A stretch of DNA of 64,000 nt from CAWELS01 sp964468205. GTDB taxonomy: Bacteria; Acidobacteriota; Terriglobia; Bryobacterales; Bryobacteraceae. A program made the translations under genes and the position numbers. The notes below the pieces were generated by a model that was given only the letters and a program-made list of their open reading frames with translations, searched no databases and was not told the origin of the DNA. The stretch lies in assembly GCA_964468205.1 (NCBI GenBank), contig CAYXVG010000023.1, positions 35,308-99,307 on the forward strand, read 5' to 3'. Shown piece by piece: positions 21,919 through 29,610 of this stretch (position 1 is the first letter of the stretch; each line of letters starts with the position of its first letter).

Positions 21919-23262
21919 TTACCTCCTGGCGATGGAGCGTTCGATCTCTTCCTGATAGCTCTGCAATTCGGCGCTCACTTCCACTTTGTAAGGCGGGTCA
22001 GATTCTTCAAGGGCCCGTATGCGATCCGGAAGACGCCGGCGCTGCCGTCCGGCGAAATCCCGAGCCGCTTCCAGCGACTCTTTTCCGGCCGGGGTGCGAA
22101 CGCCCTTGGACATCACCTGCCGGAGCAGTACCTCGCCTTCGAGTTCCTCACCTGCCCGGGCGATGATGTCCTCTTTGTTCTCCCCGTCCCGCAGGGTCCG
22201 GAACACCTGTTTCCGTCCCGGCAGAATAGGCTTGCCCGAGGAGAGTTTCAGCCGGCCGTGGCCCGCGTAGGCGCTGAGCTTGTAGGCGATGTCGAGCCCG
22301 GGGGCGTCGGCCGAGACGCCCATCGAGGTTCCGACCCCGAATCCGGCGACCGAGGGCTCTTGACCGGCGATCTCCGCCACCTTGTCCTCGTCGAGTCCTC
22401 CGCTCACGAAGATGTCCACGTGATTCAACCCCGCATCGTCGAGCATGGCGCGGGCCTTCCCGGCGAGTTGCGCGAGATCGCCGGAGTCAAGGCGGATCGC
22501 GCGAACCCGGAAGTCGTCGCCGAGTTCGCGGGCTAGCGCGATCACCTTCTTCACGCTTTCCAAGGTGTCGTAGGTGTCAACCAGCAGGACTGTCTCCGGG
22601 TAAATGTTGGCGAAACGGCGGAACGCTTCCATCTCGCTGTCGTGCGCTTGAATGAAGCTGTGAGCCATGGTGCCGGTTACCGGAATGCCATACCGCTTGC
22701 CCGCGAGAAGGTTCGACGTGGCGGAGACCCCGGCGACATAAAAAGCGCGGGCGGCGGAGACCCCCGCATCGATCCCGTGCGTGCGGCGCGACCCGAAATC
22801 GACCACGTTCCGATCCCCGGCGGCGGTGACAATCCGCGACGCTTTCGAGGCGAGTACCGTCTCCACGTGGACCGTGTTCATCACCAGCGTTTCCACGAGT
22901 TGGCCGTGGCTGATCGGTGCGACGACCTCCAGAATGGGTTCGTTTGGAAAAACGCAGGTTCCGTCGCGCACCGCGTAGACGTCGCCCTTGAACTTGAAGT
23001 TCTCCAACCATTCGAGAAAGGGGCCGCTGAAGCGGTCGAGCGACCGGAGGTAATCGATCGCCTCCGGGGTGAATTCGAGCTCTTCGAGATACTGCAGGAC
23101 TGGCTGAATTCCCGAGGCCACAAGGTAATTCCTCCGCGGCGGTAGGCGACGGACGAAGAGCGTAAACACCGCCTCGTCCTCCATGCCTTCCTCGAAGTAA
23201 GCCTGCAGCATGGTGAGTTCGTAAAGATCGACAAAAAGAGCAAGTTCGCCGGGATTCCCCAT
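21919..23262 (-). CDS. pncB: Nicotinate phosphoribosyltransferase
   Basis: This enzyme makes nicotinate mononucleotide from nicotinate, PRPP and ATP in the Preiss-Handler NAD salvage pathway. The 447-residue product has the family features: FVDLYELTMLQAYFEEG at the start, FTLFVRRLPPRRNYLVASG, the catalytic-histidine block DFGSRRTHGIDAG, GTMAHSFIQA, LVDTYDTLESV and VRAIRLDSGDL. Length and motifs are complete. It lies directly upstream of the CrtI-like gene on the same strand. Its leader region 23263-23406 contains the terminator-like hairpin of the TonB receptor gene. Confidence 0.95.
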   Translation of the reverse strand: MGNPGELALFVDLYELTMLQAYFEEGMEDEAVFTLFVRRLPPRRNYLVASGIQPVLQYLEELEFTPEAIDYLRSLDRFSGPFLEWLENFKFKGDVYAVRDGTCVFPNEPILEVVAPISHGQLVETLVMNTVHVETVLASKASRIVTAAGDRNVVDFGSRRTHGIDAGVSAARAFYVAGVSATSNLLAGKRYGIPVTGTMAHSFIQAHDSEMEAFRRFANIYPETVLLVDTYDTLESVKKVIALARELGDDFRVRAIRLDSGDLAQLAGKARAMLDDAGLNHVDIFVSGGLDEDKVAEIAGQEPSVAGFGVGTSMGVSADAPGLDIAYKLSAYAGHGRLKLSSGKPILPGRKQVFRTLRDGENKEDIIARAGEELEGEVLLRQVMSKGVRTPAGKESLEAARDFAGRQRRRLPDRIRALEESDPPYKVEVSAELQSYQEEIERSIARR

Positions 23263-23353
23263 AAATAGGAGACCTTCGGAGGCGGCCAGCGTTTCGCCCC
23301 CCGGCCTGCTCCGGCGCGCGCAATTCTACCCGGCCCGCACAGCGAAGAAGAGA

Positions 23354-23394
23354 ATACGGGGACCGGTGGCGAAAAGCGCCGCCTGTCCCCGTAT
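23354..23394 (-). terminator. Hairpin between TonB receptor and pncB
   Basis: A perfect 10-bp stem ATACGGGGAC/GTCCCCGTAT encloses a second imperfect 7-bp stem with an AAAAG loop. It lies 13 bases downstream of the receptor stop codon. No clear T-run follows, so termination strength is uncertain. A similar GGGGAC hairpin occurs at 60193-60254. Confidence 0.5.
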
Positions 23395-23406
23395 GAGGGG
23401 TGCGGT

Positions 23407-26400
23407 TTAGAACGATAGCCGCAGCGCGACCTGCATGATGCGGGCGTCGTGGGCCGAGGTGTACTGGCCGAAGCGGCCGTTGACCTGATTGCCCTGGGGG
23501 TCGAAGCGCGGGACCGTGTCCACGCCGCTGAATTGAGTGTGATTGAAGGCGTTGTACATCTCCCAGCGGAACTGGAGCTTCAGCCGCTCGTGGACGGGGA
23601 TGTTCTTGAAGACGGCAATATCGAAGTTGTTGATGCCAGGACCACGGATGGCCCCTTTGGGCACGTCGCCGAAGCTGCCGATGGGGGGCAGAGCGAAGGC
23701 CGCGGTATTGAAGTGCCGGTCAAAGGTGCGCTCGCTCTTCGGTATCGTGGGATCGGCCACCATCAGCGCGCGGGCGCCGAGCGATGCCGTTCCGGTGAAG
23801 TCGGTTGGGGTGGTGGTCTGTAGGCCGGGCGTCAGCGGTTGGCCGCTGACAAAGCTGGTGATGCCGGAGAGCTGCCAGCCATTGACCACATACTTGGCAA
23901 TTGGATTGTCCCAGCGCACCTCGGGGATGTCCCATAGGTAGTTGATCTTCAAAACATGGGTGCGGTCGAACCCGGCCGGACCGTAATCGCGGACCCGCGG
24001 GTCCACGAGCGACGTGATGACGTTTGCATCGTTGTCGTTGAAATCCATGGCCTTGGACCAGGTCCAGGAGAGTCCAAACTGCAATCCACGGGCGAACCGC
24101 CGTTTGGCCGTAACCTGCAGCGAGTGGTAGTGGGAACTGCCCGCCGGCTCGAGAATGCGAATGTTATTGTGGCCGACCCGCGGCCGGAGAAAGGACGAAG
24201 TCAGAGGGCGGCCCGGGCGGGTGGGATCCTCGTTGGCGGGATCAAAATTCGCGCCCAGCGGAATCGGGTTGATGTCCCGTTTCCAGAGCTGATGCCGCCC
24301 CAGATTACCCACATAAGCGATGTCGACCACCGTGCCGAAGCCGATGTTCTGTTGGATGGAGAGATTGTAATTCATCACCATCGGGATGCGGGCGTCAGGG
24401 TCCAGCCCTTCGACGTTGGCGGGGAAGAGGAAGCCCGCGGAGTCCTGCAGCCTCGATATCTCGCTGTGGAAGAGAACGGGAGCTTGCAGCAGCGGGGGCT
24501 GCACGCTGTAGATTCTCGACCAGGTGCCGAAATTGGGGCGCTGGTAAAAGATGCCGAATCCCCCGCGGACCGCGGTTTTGCCTTTCCCGAAAGGATCGTA
24601 GGCAAAACCGAAGCGGGGACCCAATTTGACACCCTGGCTCTCGGTCAGGCCGCGCGGAAAGTCCGGGTTGTCGCGTACGGCTACCATGCCGTTGACAGGA
24701 TTGCCGGAATTGGGCGCGATCGCGCCGATGAGATTCGCTGCGAACGTCTCGCCGGTTAGCGGGTGTACCGCTACCCGGCTGCCTTCTGCGTCCATGCCCG
24801 GCTGGAGAAGGCTCACCTGCTGGGACGGGTCATAGCGGTCGTCGACGAACCCGGCGATGAGATCCTCTTTGTGAGTGATCGGCGGCATCCACTGAAGCCG
24901 CAGGCCATAGTCAAGGGTGAGCTTCCGGTTGACGCGCCACGTGTCCTGGATGAAGCCCTCCATGATCGTGTTGCGGGTTTGAGCGAAGGGACGGGCCGAT
25001 GATTCGGTGTATTGGTTGAAAACTCCGAGCATCGCGTTCGAGTACGCGTAATTGGTATCGAGCGGATTATTCACGTCCCGCCCAAAGTTGTACTGGCCGG
25101 AGAATTCCACCGATTGCGCGATGTCCCGCAGGAACCACTCCACGTACAATCCCGCCTTCACGGTATGGGAGCCCCGGATGAAAGTGGTCTTGTTGTCCCA
25201 GTTCAGCACGTAGTTTAGCGCCTCAAACGGAAAGCGTCCGTCTTTGTTCAGGCTGGCGAAGTTCGGCACGCCGCCGAAGGTCGCGTCGGGGATCAGGTCG
25301 AGCGGATTTGTCCCTCCAAAGAGCTGACCCGCGGCGTAGCCGACGGCCGCCCGCTGGTTCGGCGGCAGCAGGCTCTCGTCGATTTCGTTCTTCTCCGGGT
25401 GTCGCAGCAGACCGAAGTGGAGTTCGTTGATCACTGTGGGCGAGAAGATCTTCGTATACCGGGTAGCGATTCCCTGGGTGTCACCGAGAAAACTGTATTC
25501 ACCCCACTGGTCCCAGTTCTGCGCGCCACCCGTCGGGAAGCCGATGCTGCCGGTCGCTTCTTCGTAATAGCCGGAGTAGGTGGCGAAAATCATGTTGCGG
25601 TCGTTGAAGTTGTAATCGACCTTCAGCGTCTCGGTGCGGGTCGGCAGGTCGTTATCGGCCGTGAAGATGTAGTTGTAAGCTCCATTCGAAACCGACCGGT
25701 CGAGGAAATTTGGGCCCGGGAACACATTCATCAGGGCCTGACCGTTGGGATCGATCCGGTCCCCCGGAATCCTGTTGCCAGGAAACGGAGCGCCACCGTT
25801 AAACGGATCTTTAACATTGATGAGCTGGTCATTGAGGTCGATGGACTGGGAAAAATCGCCGGCCTGCTCGAGCCCGGTGGGCATGGTGACCTGCCGGGTT
25901 ACGCCCTGCGTGGTGGGCCAGAATTCCTGTCCCCAGAAGAAGAACATCTTGTTCTTGTTCTCGTTGAACTTGCCGGGGATGTAGACGGGGCCGCCGATGT
26001 TGTAGGTCCACGTGTTGAAGCGGTAGCGGGGCTTGGGAACGCCGTTGCGGTTGTTGAAGAAGTTGTTGGCGTTGAACTGCTCGTGCCGCTTGAAGTAAGA
26101 AAGCAGGCCGTGGAACTGCTGGGCGCCGCTCTTGGTGACGATGTGAACGTTCGAGCCGGCCATGCGGCCGTATTCGGCCTGGTAGTTCGTCATGAGGACC
26201 TTGACTTCGCTGACCATGTCCTGGCTGACCACCAGCTTCTTGGCGAACGAGTTGCCCACGTCCACGGCGGGAATGCCGTCGATGGAAATGTTATTCTGCG
26301 TCCGGCGGTTGCCCATCACGCTGAAATCCGTGCGGCGGCCCAATTGTTGTGAATCCTGGGTGACCACGACGCCGGGCATCAAGGCGAGCAGGGATGTGAC

Positions 26401-26856
26401 GTTGCGCCCGAGGTTGAGCAACTCGTCCACCTGGTCCGTGGTCAGCATGTCGGAGCGCTCCGCCGTCTGCGTCTGCACCACCGCGCCGCCCTCGGCAACC
26501 ACGGAGACCACTTCGGTCATTCCGCCCAACTCGAGCGTCAGGTTGCCGATCGCCAGCCGCTCTCCGGCCGACAGAAAAAGCCCCCGCTTCTCCAGCCTCT
26601 TGAAGCCGTCCTTGGAAGCGGTGATCCGGTATTCACCCGGTTCGACGCCGGCAAAGACGAAATCGCCCACTTCGGTCGTGACACTCCGGCGTTCCCGGCC
26701 AGTTGTAACGTGGGTAAGTGTCAATTCCGCGTCAGGAATGGCGGCGCCGCTCGGGTCGGTGACCGATCCGGCGACGGAGCCGGTGGTGAACTGAGAAAAG
26801 GCGGGCTGTAACGTCAGCATCAAGGTGACCAGCCCGAATCCAATAGCGTGCCGCAT
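23407..26856 (-). CDS. TonB-dependent receptor with carboxypeptidase-like regulatory domain (Oar-like)
   Basis: A large outer-membrane protein of 1,149 residues. A signal peptide (1-22, ending AFSQ) is followed by a carboxypeptidase-regulatory-like domain (about 23-110: GSVAGSVTDPSGAAIPDAEL, GDFVFAGVEPGEYRITA). Next is a plug domain (about 135-245, SVMGNRRTQNNISIDGIPA) and a long beta-barrel ending in a C-terminal phenylalanine (VALRLSF). Such Oar-like receptors are abundant in Acidobacteriota and are thought to import or bind glycans or other large ligands. A promoter with a 26-bp element is found upstream and is shared with the Gfo/Idh-sulfatase operon beyond the regulator gene, which suggests co-regulation with those enzymes. 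The substrate is inferred only from this link. Confidence 0.93.
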   Translation of the reverse strand: MRHAIGFGLVTLMLTLQPAFSQFTTGSVAGSVTDPSGAAIPDAELTLTHVTTGRERRSVTTEVGDFVFAGVEPGEYRITASKDGFKRLEKRGLFLSAGERLAIGNLTLELGGMTEVVSVVAEGGAVVQTQTAERSDMLTTDQVDELLNLGRNVTSLLALMPGVVVTQDSQQLGRRTDFSVMGNRRTQNNISIDGIPAVDVGNSFAKKLVVSQDMVSEVKVLMTNYQAEYGRMAGSNVHIVTKSGAQQFHGLLSYFKRHEQFNANNFFNNRNGVPKPRYRFNTWTYNIGGPVYIPGKFNENKNKMFFFWGQEFWPTTQGVTRQVTMPTGLEQAGDFSQSIDLNDQLINVKDPFNGGAPFPGNRIPGDRIDPNGQALMNVFPGPNFLDRSVSNGAYNYIFTADNDLPTRTETLKVDYNFNDRNMIFATYSGYYEEATGSIGFPTGGAQNWDQWGEYSFLGDTQGIATRYTKIFSPTVINELHFGLLRHPEKNEIDESLLPPNQRAAVGYAAGQLFGGTNPLDLIPDATFGGVPNFASLNKDGRFPFEALNYVLNWDNKTTFIRGSHTVKAGLYVEWFLRDIAQSVEFSGQYNFGRDVNNPLDTNYAYSNAMLGVFNQYTESSARPFAQTRNTIMEGFIQDTWRVNRKLTLDYGLRLQWMPPITHKEDLIAGFVDDRYDPSQQVSLLQPGMDAEGSRVAVHPLTGETFAANLIGAIAPNSGNPVNGMVAVRDNPDFPRGLTESQGVKLGPRFGFAYDPFGKGKTAVRGGFGIFYQRPNFGTWSRIYSVQPPLLQAPVLFHSEISRLQDSAGFLFPANVEGLDPDARIPMVMNYNLSIQQNIGFGTVVDIAYVGNLGRHQLWKRDINPIPLGANFDPANEDPTRPGRPLTSSFLRPRVGHNNIRILEPAGSSHYHSLQVTAKRRFARGLQFGLSWTWSKAMDFNDNDANVITSLVDPRVRDYGPAGFDRTHVLKINYLWDIPEVRWDNPIAKYVVNGWQLSGITSFVSGQPLTPGLQTTTPTDFTGTASLGARALMVADPTIPKSERTFDRHFNTAAFALPPIGSFGDVPKGAIRGPGINNFDIAVFKNIPVHERLKLQFRWEMYNAFNHTQFSGVDTVPRFDPQGNQVNGRFGQYTSAHDARIMQVALRLSF

Positions 26857-26963
26857 GTTTGTGCCCTCCAGGCTAAATTGTGAGAGTCCCGCTGCGAATC
26901 AGGCGGGCGCGGTTATTGTGTAATCTGCCGCTCCCCTGAAATAACACCAGCGTAACTGGCGCA

Positions 26964-27014
26964 ATTGTAGCTGGACGGGCGGTTGAATCCAAGAGGGTTT
27001 CACTGTGAATTCAC
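26964..27014 (-). promoter_or_regulatory. Receptor promoter with 26-bp operator-like element (copy 1)
   Basis: On the minus strand the element (26989-27014) starts GTGAATTCACAGTGAAA and ends CCCTCTTGG. Its last bases form the -35 TTGGAT (26987-26992), followed after 17 bases by a good -10 TACAAT (26964-26969). GTGAATTCAC is a perfect 10-bp palindrome and the next GTGAA adds a third half-site. The receptor ATG follows about 107 bases after the -10. A site directly upstream of -35 suits an activator. Copy 2 at 28309-28334 differs by one base. Confidence 0.7.
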
Positions 27015-27040
27015 ATTGCCGGGCAGCCCGTCCGTCCGGC

Positions 27041-28303
27041 TCAATGGACCCGGAGGGCCACAATTTCCGTGCTCGATGCGGTCCCGCCCAGTTGGGTGGA
27101 GCGAACCACCAACTCGAATGACGAGAACTCGTCCGAGCCGTGCTCGCGACGGAGCCGCTCCGCCAACTTCCGTGCGGCATCAACGGGAATCACAAGGTCG
27201 GTGGCGGCTTCAGTGGCCGGCAGACCAGTCCCGGCGGTCAGCAGCACTCGGCCCTGGCCGCTGCCATTCGGAAGCAACGCCAGCACACCGTATGCGACGC
27301 CGCCGTCGGGAATGTAGAGGTCCTGTTCGCCCGGCCGCGGATCCAGATTCCGCACCCGCAAGGGATTTTCTCCCGCGCCGCCACGATCGAGGCGAAACGC
27401 GAGTTGCTCTTCGTAGAGCTCGATCCAGGGGTTCGCTTCGGCCCCGCCCAAGATGATGGCGTTCGAAGCCTTGAGCTGGCGAATATGCACGTGCCGCGGA
27501 TGAACAACTTGGATCTGCTCCCAGGCCCCCGGAGCCGCGCGCAGCAAGCTGGTCACCAGCGTCAGGTCCCCAACGCTCGTGTATTGACGGCCGTCGATAA
27601 TCCCCAACATCCGGCGCAGATCCGGGCTGATGTCCGGAGCGTCGAACCGCTCCCGGTATGTCCCCTGTTCGAAATCCTCCAACGGGGTCCTGGAGCGTAA
27701 CGCATTGTTAATCAGCACCATGCTGGCGTCCTGGATGATCACCAGAGTCGGACGGTCCCGGTCGAGGAGCTTTGATAACAAAGGGTGAGGCTCCGGCGTG
27801 GCCGCCAGCACCGGCTCCGGAGGAGGCGGCGATAGCCGGGATCCGGCAAATAGACCAACCAACAGCGCGATTCCGGCGAGCGCGGCCGCCCACCAGACAG
27901 ATCTTCCGTAACGAGCCGGACCGGCGGCGGGTGGGGATTCCCCGGCCGGCTCCCGCTCCTGAAATTTCGGGATATAAGCCCCTTTGGGAATCGAGATCGT
28001 CACTGGCTCCCCGGCGCCGGGACCCTCGAAGTAAGCGCTCAGTTTGCGGCGCAACAACCGCATCTCGGCGCGTACGATGCTGTCGTCGGCGGTGGAGTAC
28101 TCCGGGTCGCGGCCGAATACGTGGTGGCCGATCTTCTGCTCGCTCAGCAAATCTTCCCGGCCGAGCATGGAGTTGCGGACAACAAACAGGAAGAGTTCCC
28201 GCAGCTTGGGCGCACGCCGGAATCCGGGACTTTCGGCGACTCTCAGGGCAAGCTCAAAGCCGGGTCCCTCAAGAGGCGACCCAGAGACAGTCTGGTTCTT
28301 CAT
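27041..28303 (-). CDS. Membrane-anchored winged-helix transcriptional regulator
   Basis: A 420-residue one-component regulator. The N-terminal region (about 15-105) is a winged-helix DNA-binding domain of the kind common in Acidobacteriota: FRRAPKLRELFLFVVRNSML, EQKIGHHVFGRDPEYST, DDSIVRAEMRLLRRKLSAYF and a wing GEPVTISIPKGAYIPKF. A single membrane helix (about 140-160, WWAAALAGIALLVGLFAGS) leads to a periplasmic C-terminal domain of about 250 residues of unknown fold. This layout is CadC/ToxR-like, with DNA binding inside and sensing outside. The ATG at 28303 is 5 bases from the second copy of the 26-bp element; the frame is open to 28393. Copies of the element flank the gene on both sides and sit at the promoters of its neighbours, so these are its likely targets. 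Confidence 0.78.
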   Translation of the reverse strand: MKNQTVSGSPLEGPGFELALRVAESPGFRRAPKLRELFLFVVRNSMLGREDLLSEQKIGHHVFGRDPEYSTADDSIVRAEMRLLRRKLSAYFEGPGAGEPVTISIPKGAYIPKFQEREPAGESPPAAGPARYGRSVWWAAALAGIALLVGLFAGSRLSPPPPEPVLAATPEPHPLLSKLLDRDRPTLVIIQDASMVLINNALRSRTPLEDFEQGTYRERFDAPDISPDLRRMLGIIDGRQYTSVGDLTLVTSLLRAAPGAWEQIQVVHPRHVHIRQLKASNAIILGGAEANPWIELYEEQLAFRLDRGGAGENPLRVRNLDPRPGEQDLYIPDGGVAYGVLALLPNGSGQGRVLLTAGTGLPATEAATDLVIPVDAARKLAERLRREHGSDEFSSFELVVRSTQLGGTASSTEIVALRVH

Positions 28304-28308
28304 CCCAG

Positions 28309-28358
28309 GTGAATTCACGGTGAAACCCTCTTGGTACGCGGACGCAATCCAGTATATA
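28309..28358 (+). promoter_or_regulatory. Gfo/Idh-sulfatase promoter with 26-bp operator-like element (copy 2)
   Basis: On the plus strand the element (28309-28334) starts GTGAATTCACGGTGAAA and ends CCCTCTTGG. It matches copy 1 at 25 of 26 positions, and identity stops sharply on both sides. The terminal TTGGTA (28331-28336) serves as -35, and TATATA (28353-28358) as -10 with a 16-base spacer. It lies 58 bases before the Gfo/Idh start and 5 bases from the divergent regulator start, so it could both activate the operon and control the regulator. Confidence 0.7.
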
Positions 28359-28392
28359 AGGTTAGAGGACACTACGGGGAGATCACGCTCCA

Positions 28393-29604
28393 TTGCCTAC
28401 CACCACTCGACGAACCATCCTCATGGCCGGCGGCGCCCTGCCGCTGGCGCGCGCCGCGGCGTTCAGCCCAAACGACGCCATCCAGGTCGGCTGCATCGGC
28501 ACGGGAGGCAGATGCCGGCGGCTGATGGAGACGCTCGTGAAGATCCCGGGCGTGCGTATCACTGCGCTGTGCGACATCTGGGAGGAACACCTGGAGAAGG
28601 CCAAGGCTCTATCGCCGGCCGGTGTCTGGGTCACCCGCGACTATCACCAACTGCTCGCCCGGCAGGACGTGGACGCCGTGCTCATCGGAGCCCCCGACCA
28701 CTGGCACGTCAGCATGACCATCGACGCATGCCGCGCCGGCAAGGACGTCTACGTCGAAAAGCCGCTGACACACGATCTGTGGGAAGGCGCCGAAGCCGTC
28801 CGGGCGCAGAACGAAAACCAGCGCATCGTGCAGGTGGGTTCGCAGCACCGCAGCATGCCGCATTTCCAGAAGGGACGCGAAATGGTGCGCTCCGGCCTGC
28901 TGGGCAAGATCCACAAGGTGCGGATCACCTGGAATCGCAATCATTTCGAACGCATGCGGCCGCGACGCTACGGAATCGACCCGAAGACACTGGACTGGGG
29001 CCGTTTCCTCGGCCGCGCCCGGCCGCAGCCGTTCGACGAGTACCGCTTCCGGAACTGGCGCTGGTTCTGGGATTTCGGCGGCGGCACGCCCACCGACCTC
29101 ATGGTGCACTACCAGGACATCGTCAACTGGTACCTCGAACCCGGCCACCCGGCCTCCGCCGTCGCGCTCGGCGGCAACTACGCGACCAAGGGCCTGTGGG
29201 AGACGCCCGACACGATCAGCCTGGTGGCCCAGTACCCCGAAAGCGAGCTGTTGGTGATGTTCGAAGGCACGTTCGTAAACGCGAGGTCGCGCAATCGGGT
29301 CGAGTTTATGGGCTCGGAGGCCACACTCTACTTGGACCGCGGCAGACTGGAACTGTACCCCGAGCAAGGCAGCTCGGTGGAGCCTCGGGAGTGGATCTTG
29401 GGCGAGGGCGAGCGCGGCGCGGACTTCTACGCGAATCCGGACGGCGAGCGGCTTCACCTGGAGAACTGGCTCGACTCAATTCGCACACGCAAGAAACCCT
29501 ACGTGCCCGCCGAGGCCGGAGTCCTCGCCGCCGAGGCTCCGCACCTCGCCAACATGGCGTACCGGGCGCGAGTGCAGGCGAATTGGCCCCGGGAGTTGGA
29601 CTAA
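28393..29604 (+). CDS. Gfo/Idh/MocA-family oxidoreductase, Tat-exported
   Basis: A 403-residue NAD(P)-binding oxidoreductase. A twin-arginine signal (TTRRTILMAGGALPLARA) precedes the Rossmann motif VGCIGTGGRCRRL (about 33-45). The family signature is CRAGKDVYVEKPL, with lysine as the usual catalytic residue, followed by a substrate-binding C-terminal part (FWDFGGGTPTDLMVHYQDIVNWYL). Exported members of this family oxidise sugars or cyclitols. The start is a TTG at 28393; an ATG ten codons in would cut the RR motif. The sulfatase gene begins 6 bases after its stop, so the pair is an operon likely used on a sulfated sugar. Confidence 0.87.
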   Translation: MPTTTRRTILMAGGALPLARAAAFSPNDAIQVGCIGTGGRCRRLMETLVKIPGVRITALCDIWEEHLEKAKALSPAGVWVTRDYHQLLARQDVDAVLIGAPDHWHVSMTIDACRAGKDVYVEKPLTHDLWEGAEAVRAQNENQRIVQVGSQHRSMPHFQKGREMVRSGLLGKIHKVRITWNRNHFERMRPRRYGIDPKTLDWGRFLGRARPQPFDEYRFRNWRWFWDFGGGTPTDLMVHYQDIVNWYLEPGHPASAVALGGNYATKGLWETPDTISLVAQYPESELLVMFEGTFVNARSRNRVEFMGSEATLYLDRGRLELYPEQGSSVEPREWILGEGERGADFYANPDGERLHLENWLDSIRTRKKPYVPAEAGVLAAEAPHLANMAYRARVQANWPRELD

Positions 29605-29610
29605 AACATC

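Noticed and set aside
26989..28334. The 26-bp inverted pair as terminal repeats of a mobile element carrying the regulator gene
   Set aside because: No target duplication flanks the pair and no transposase is present. Both copies align with -35/-10 boxes of the neighbouring genes in the same orientation relative to transcription, which promoter function explains better.
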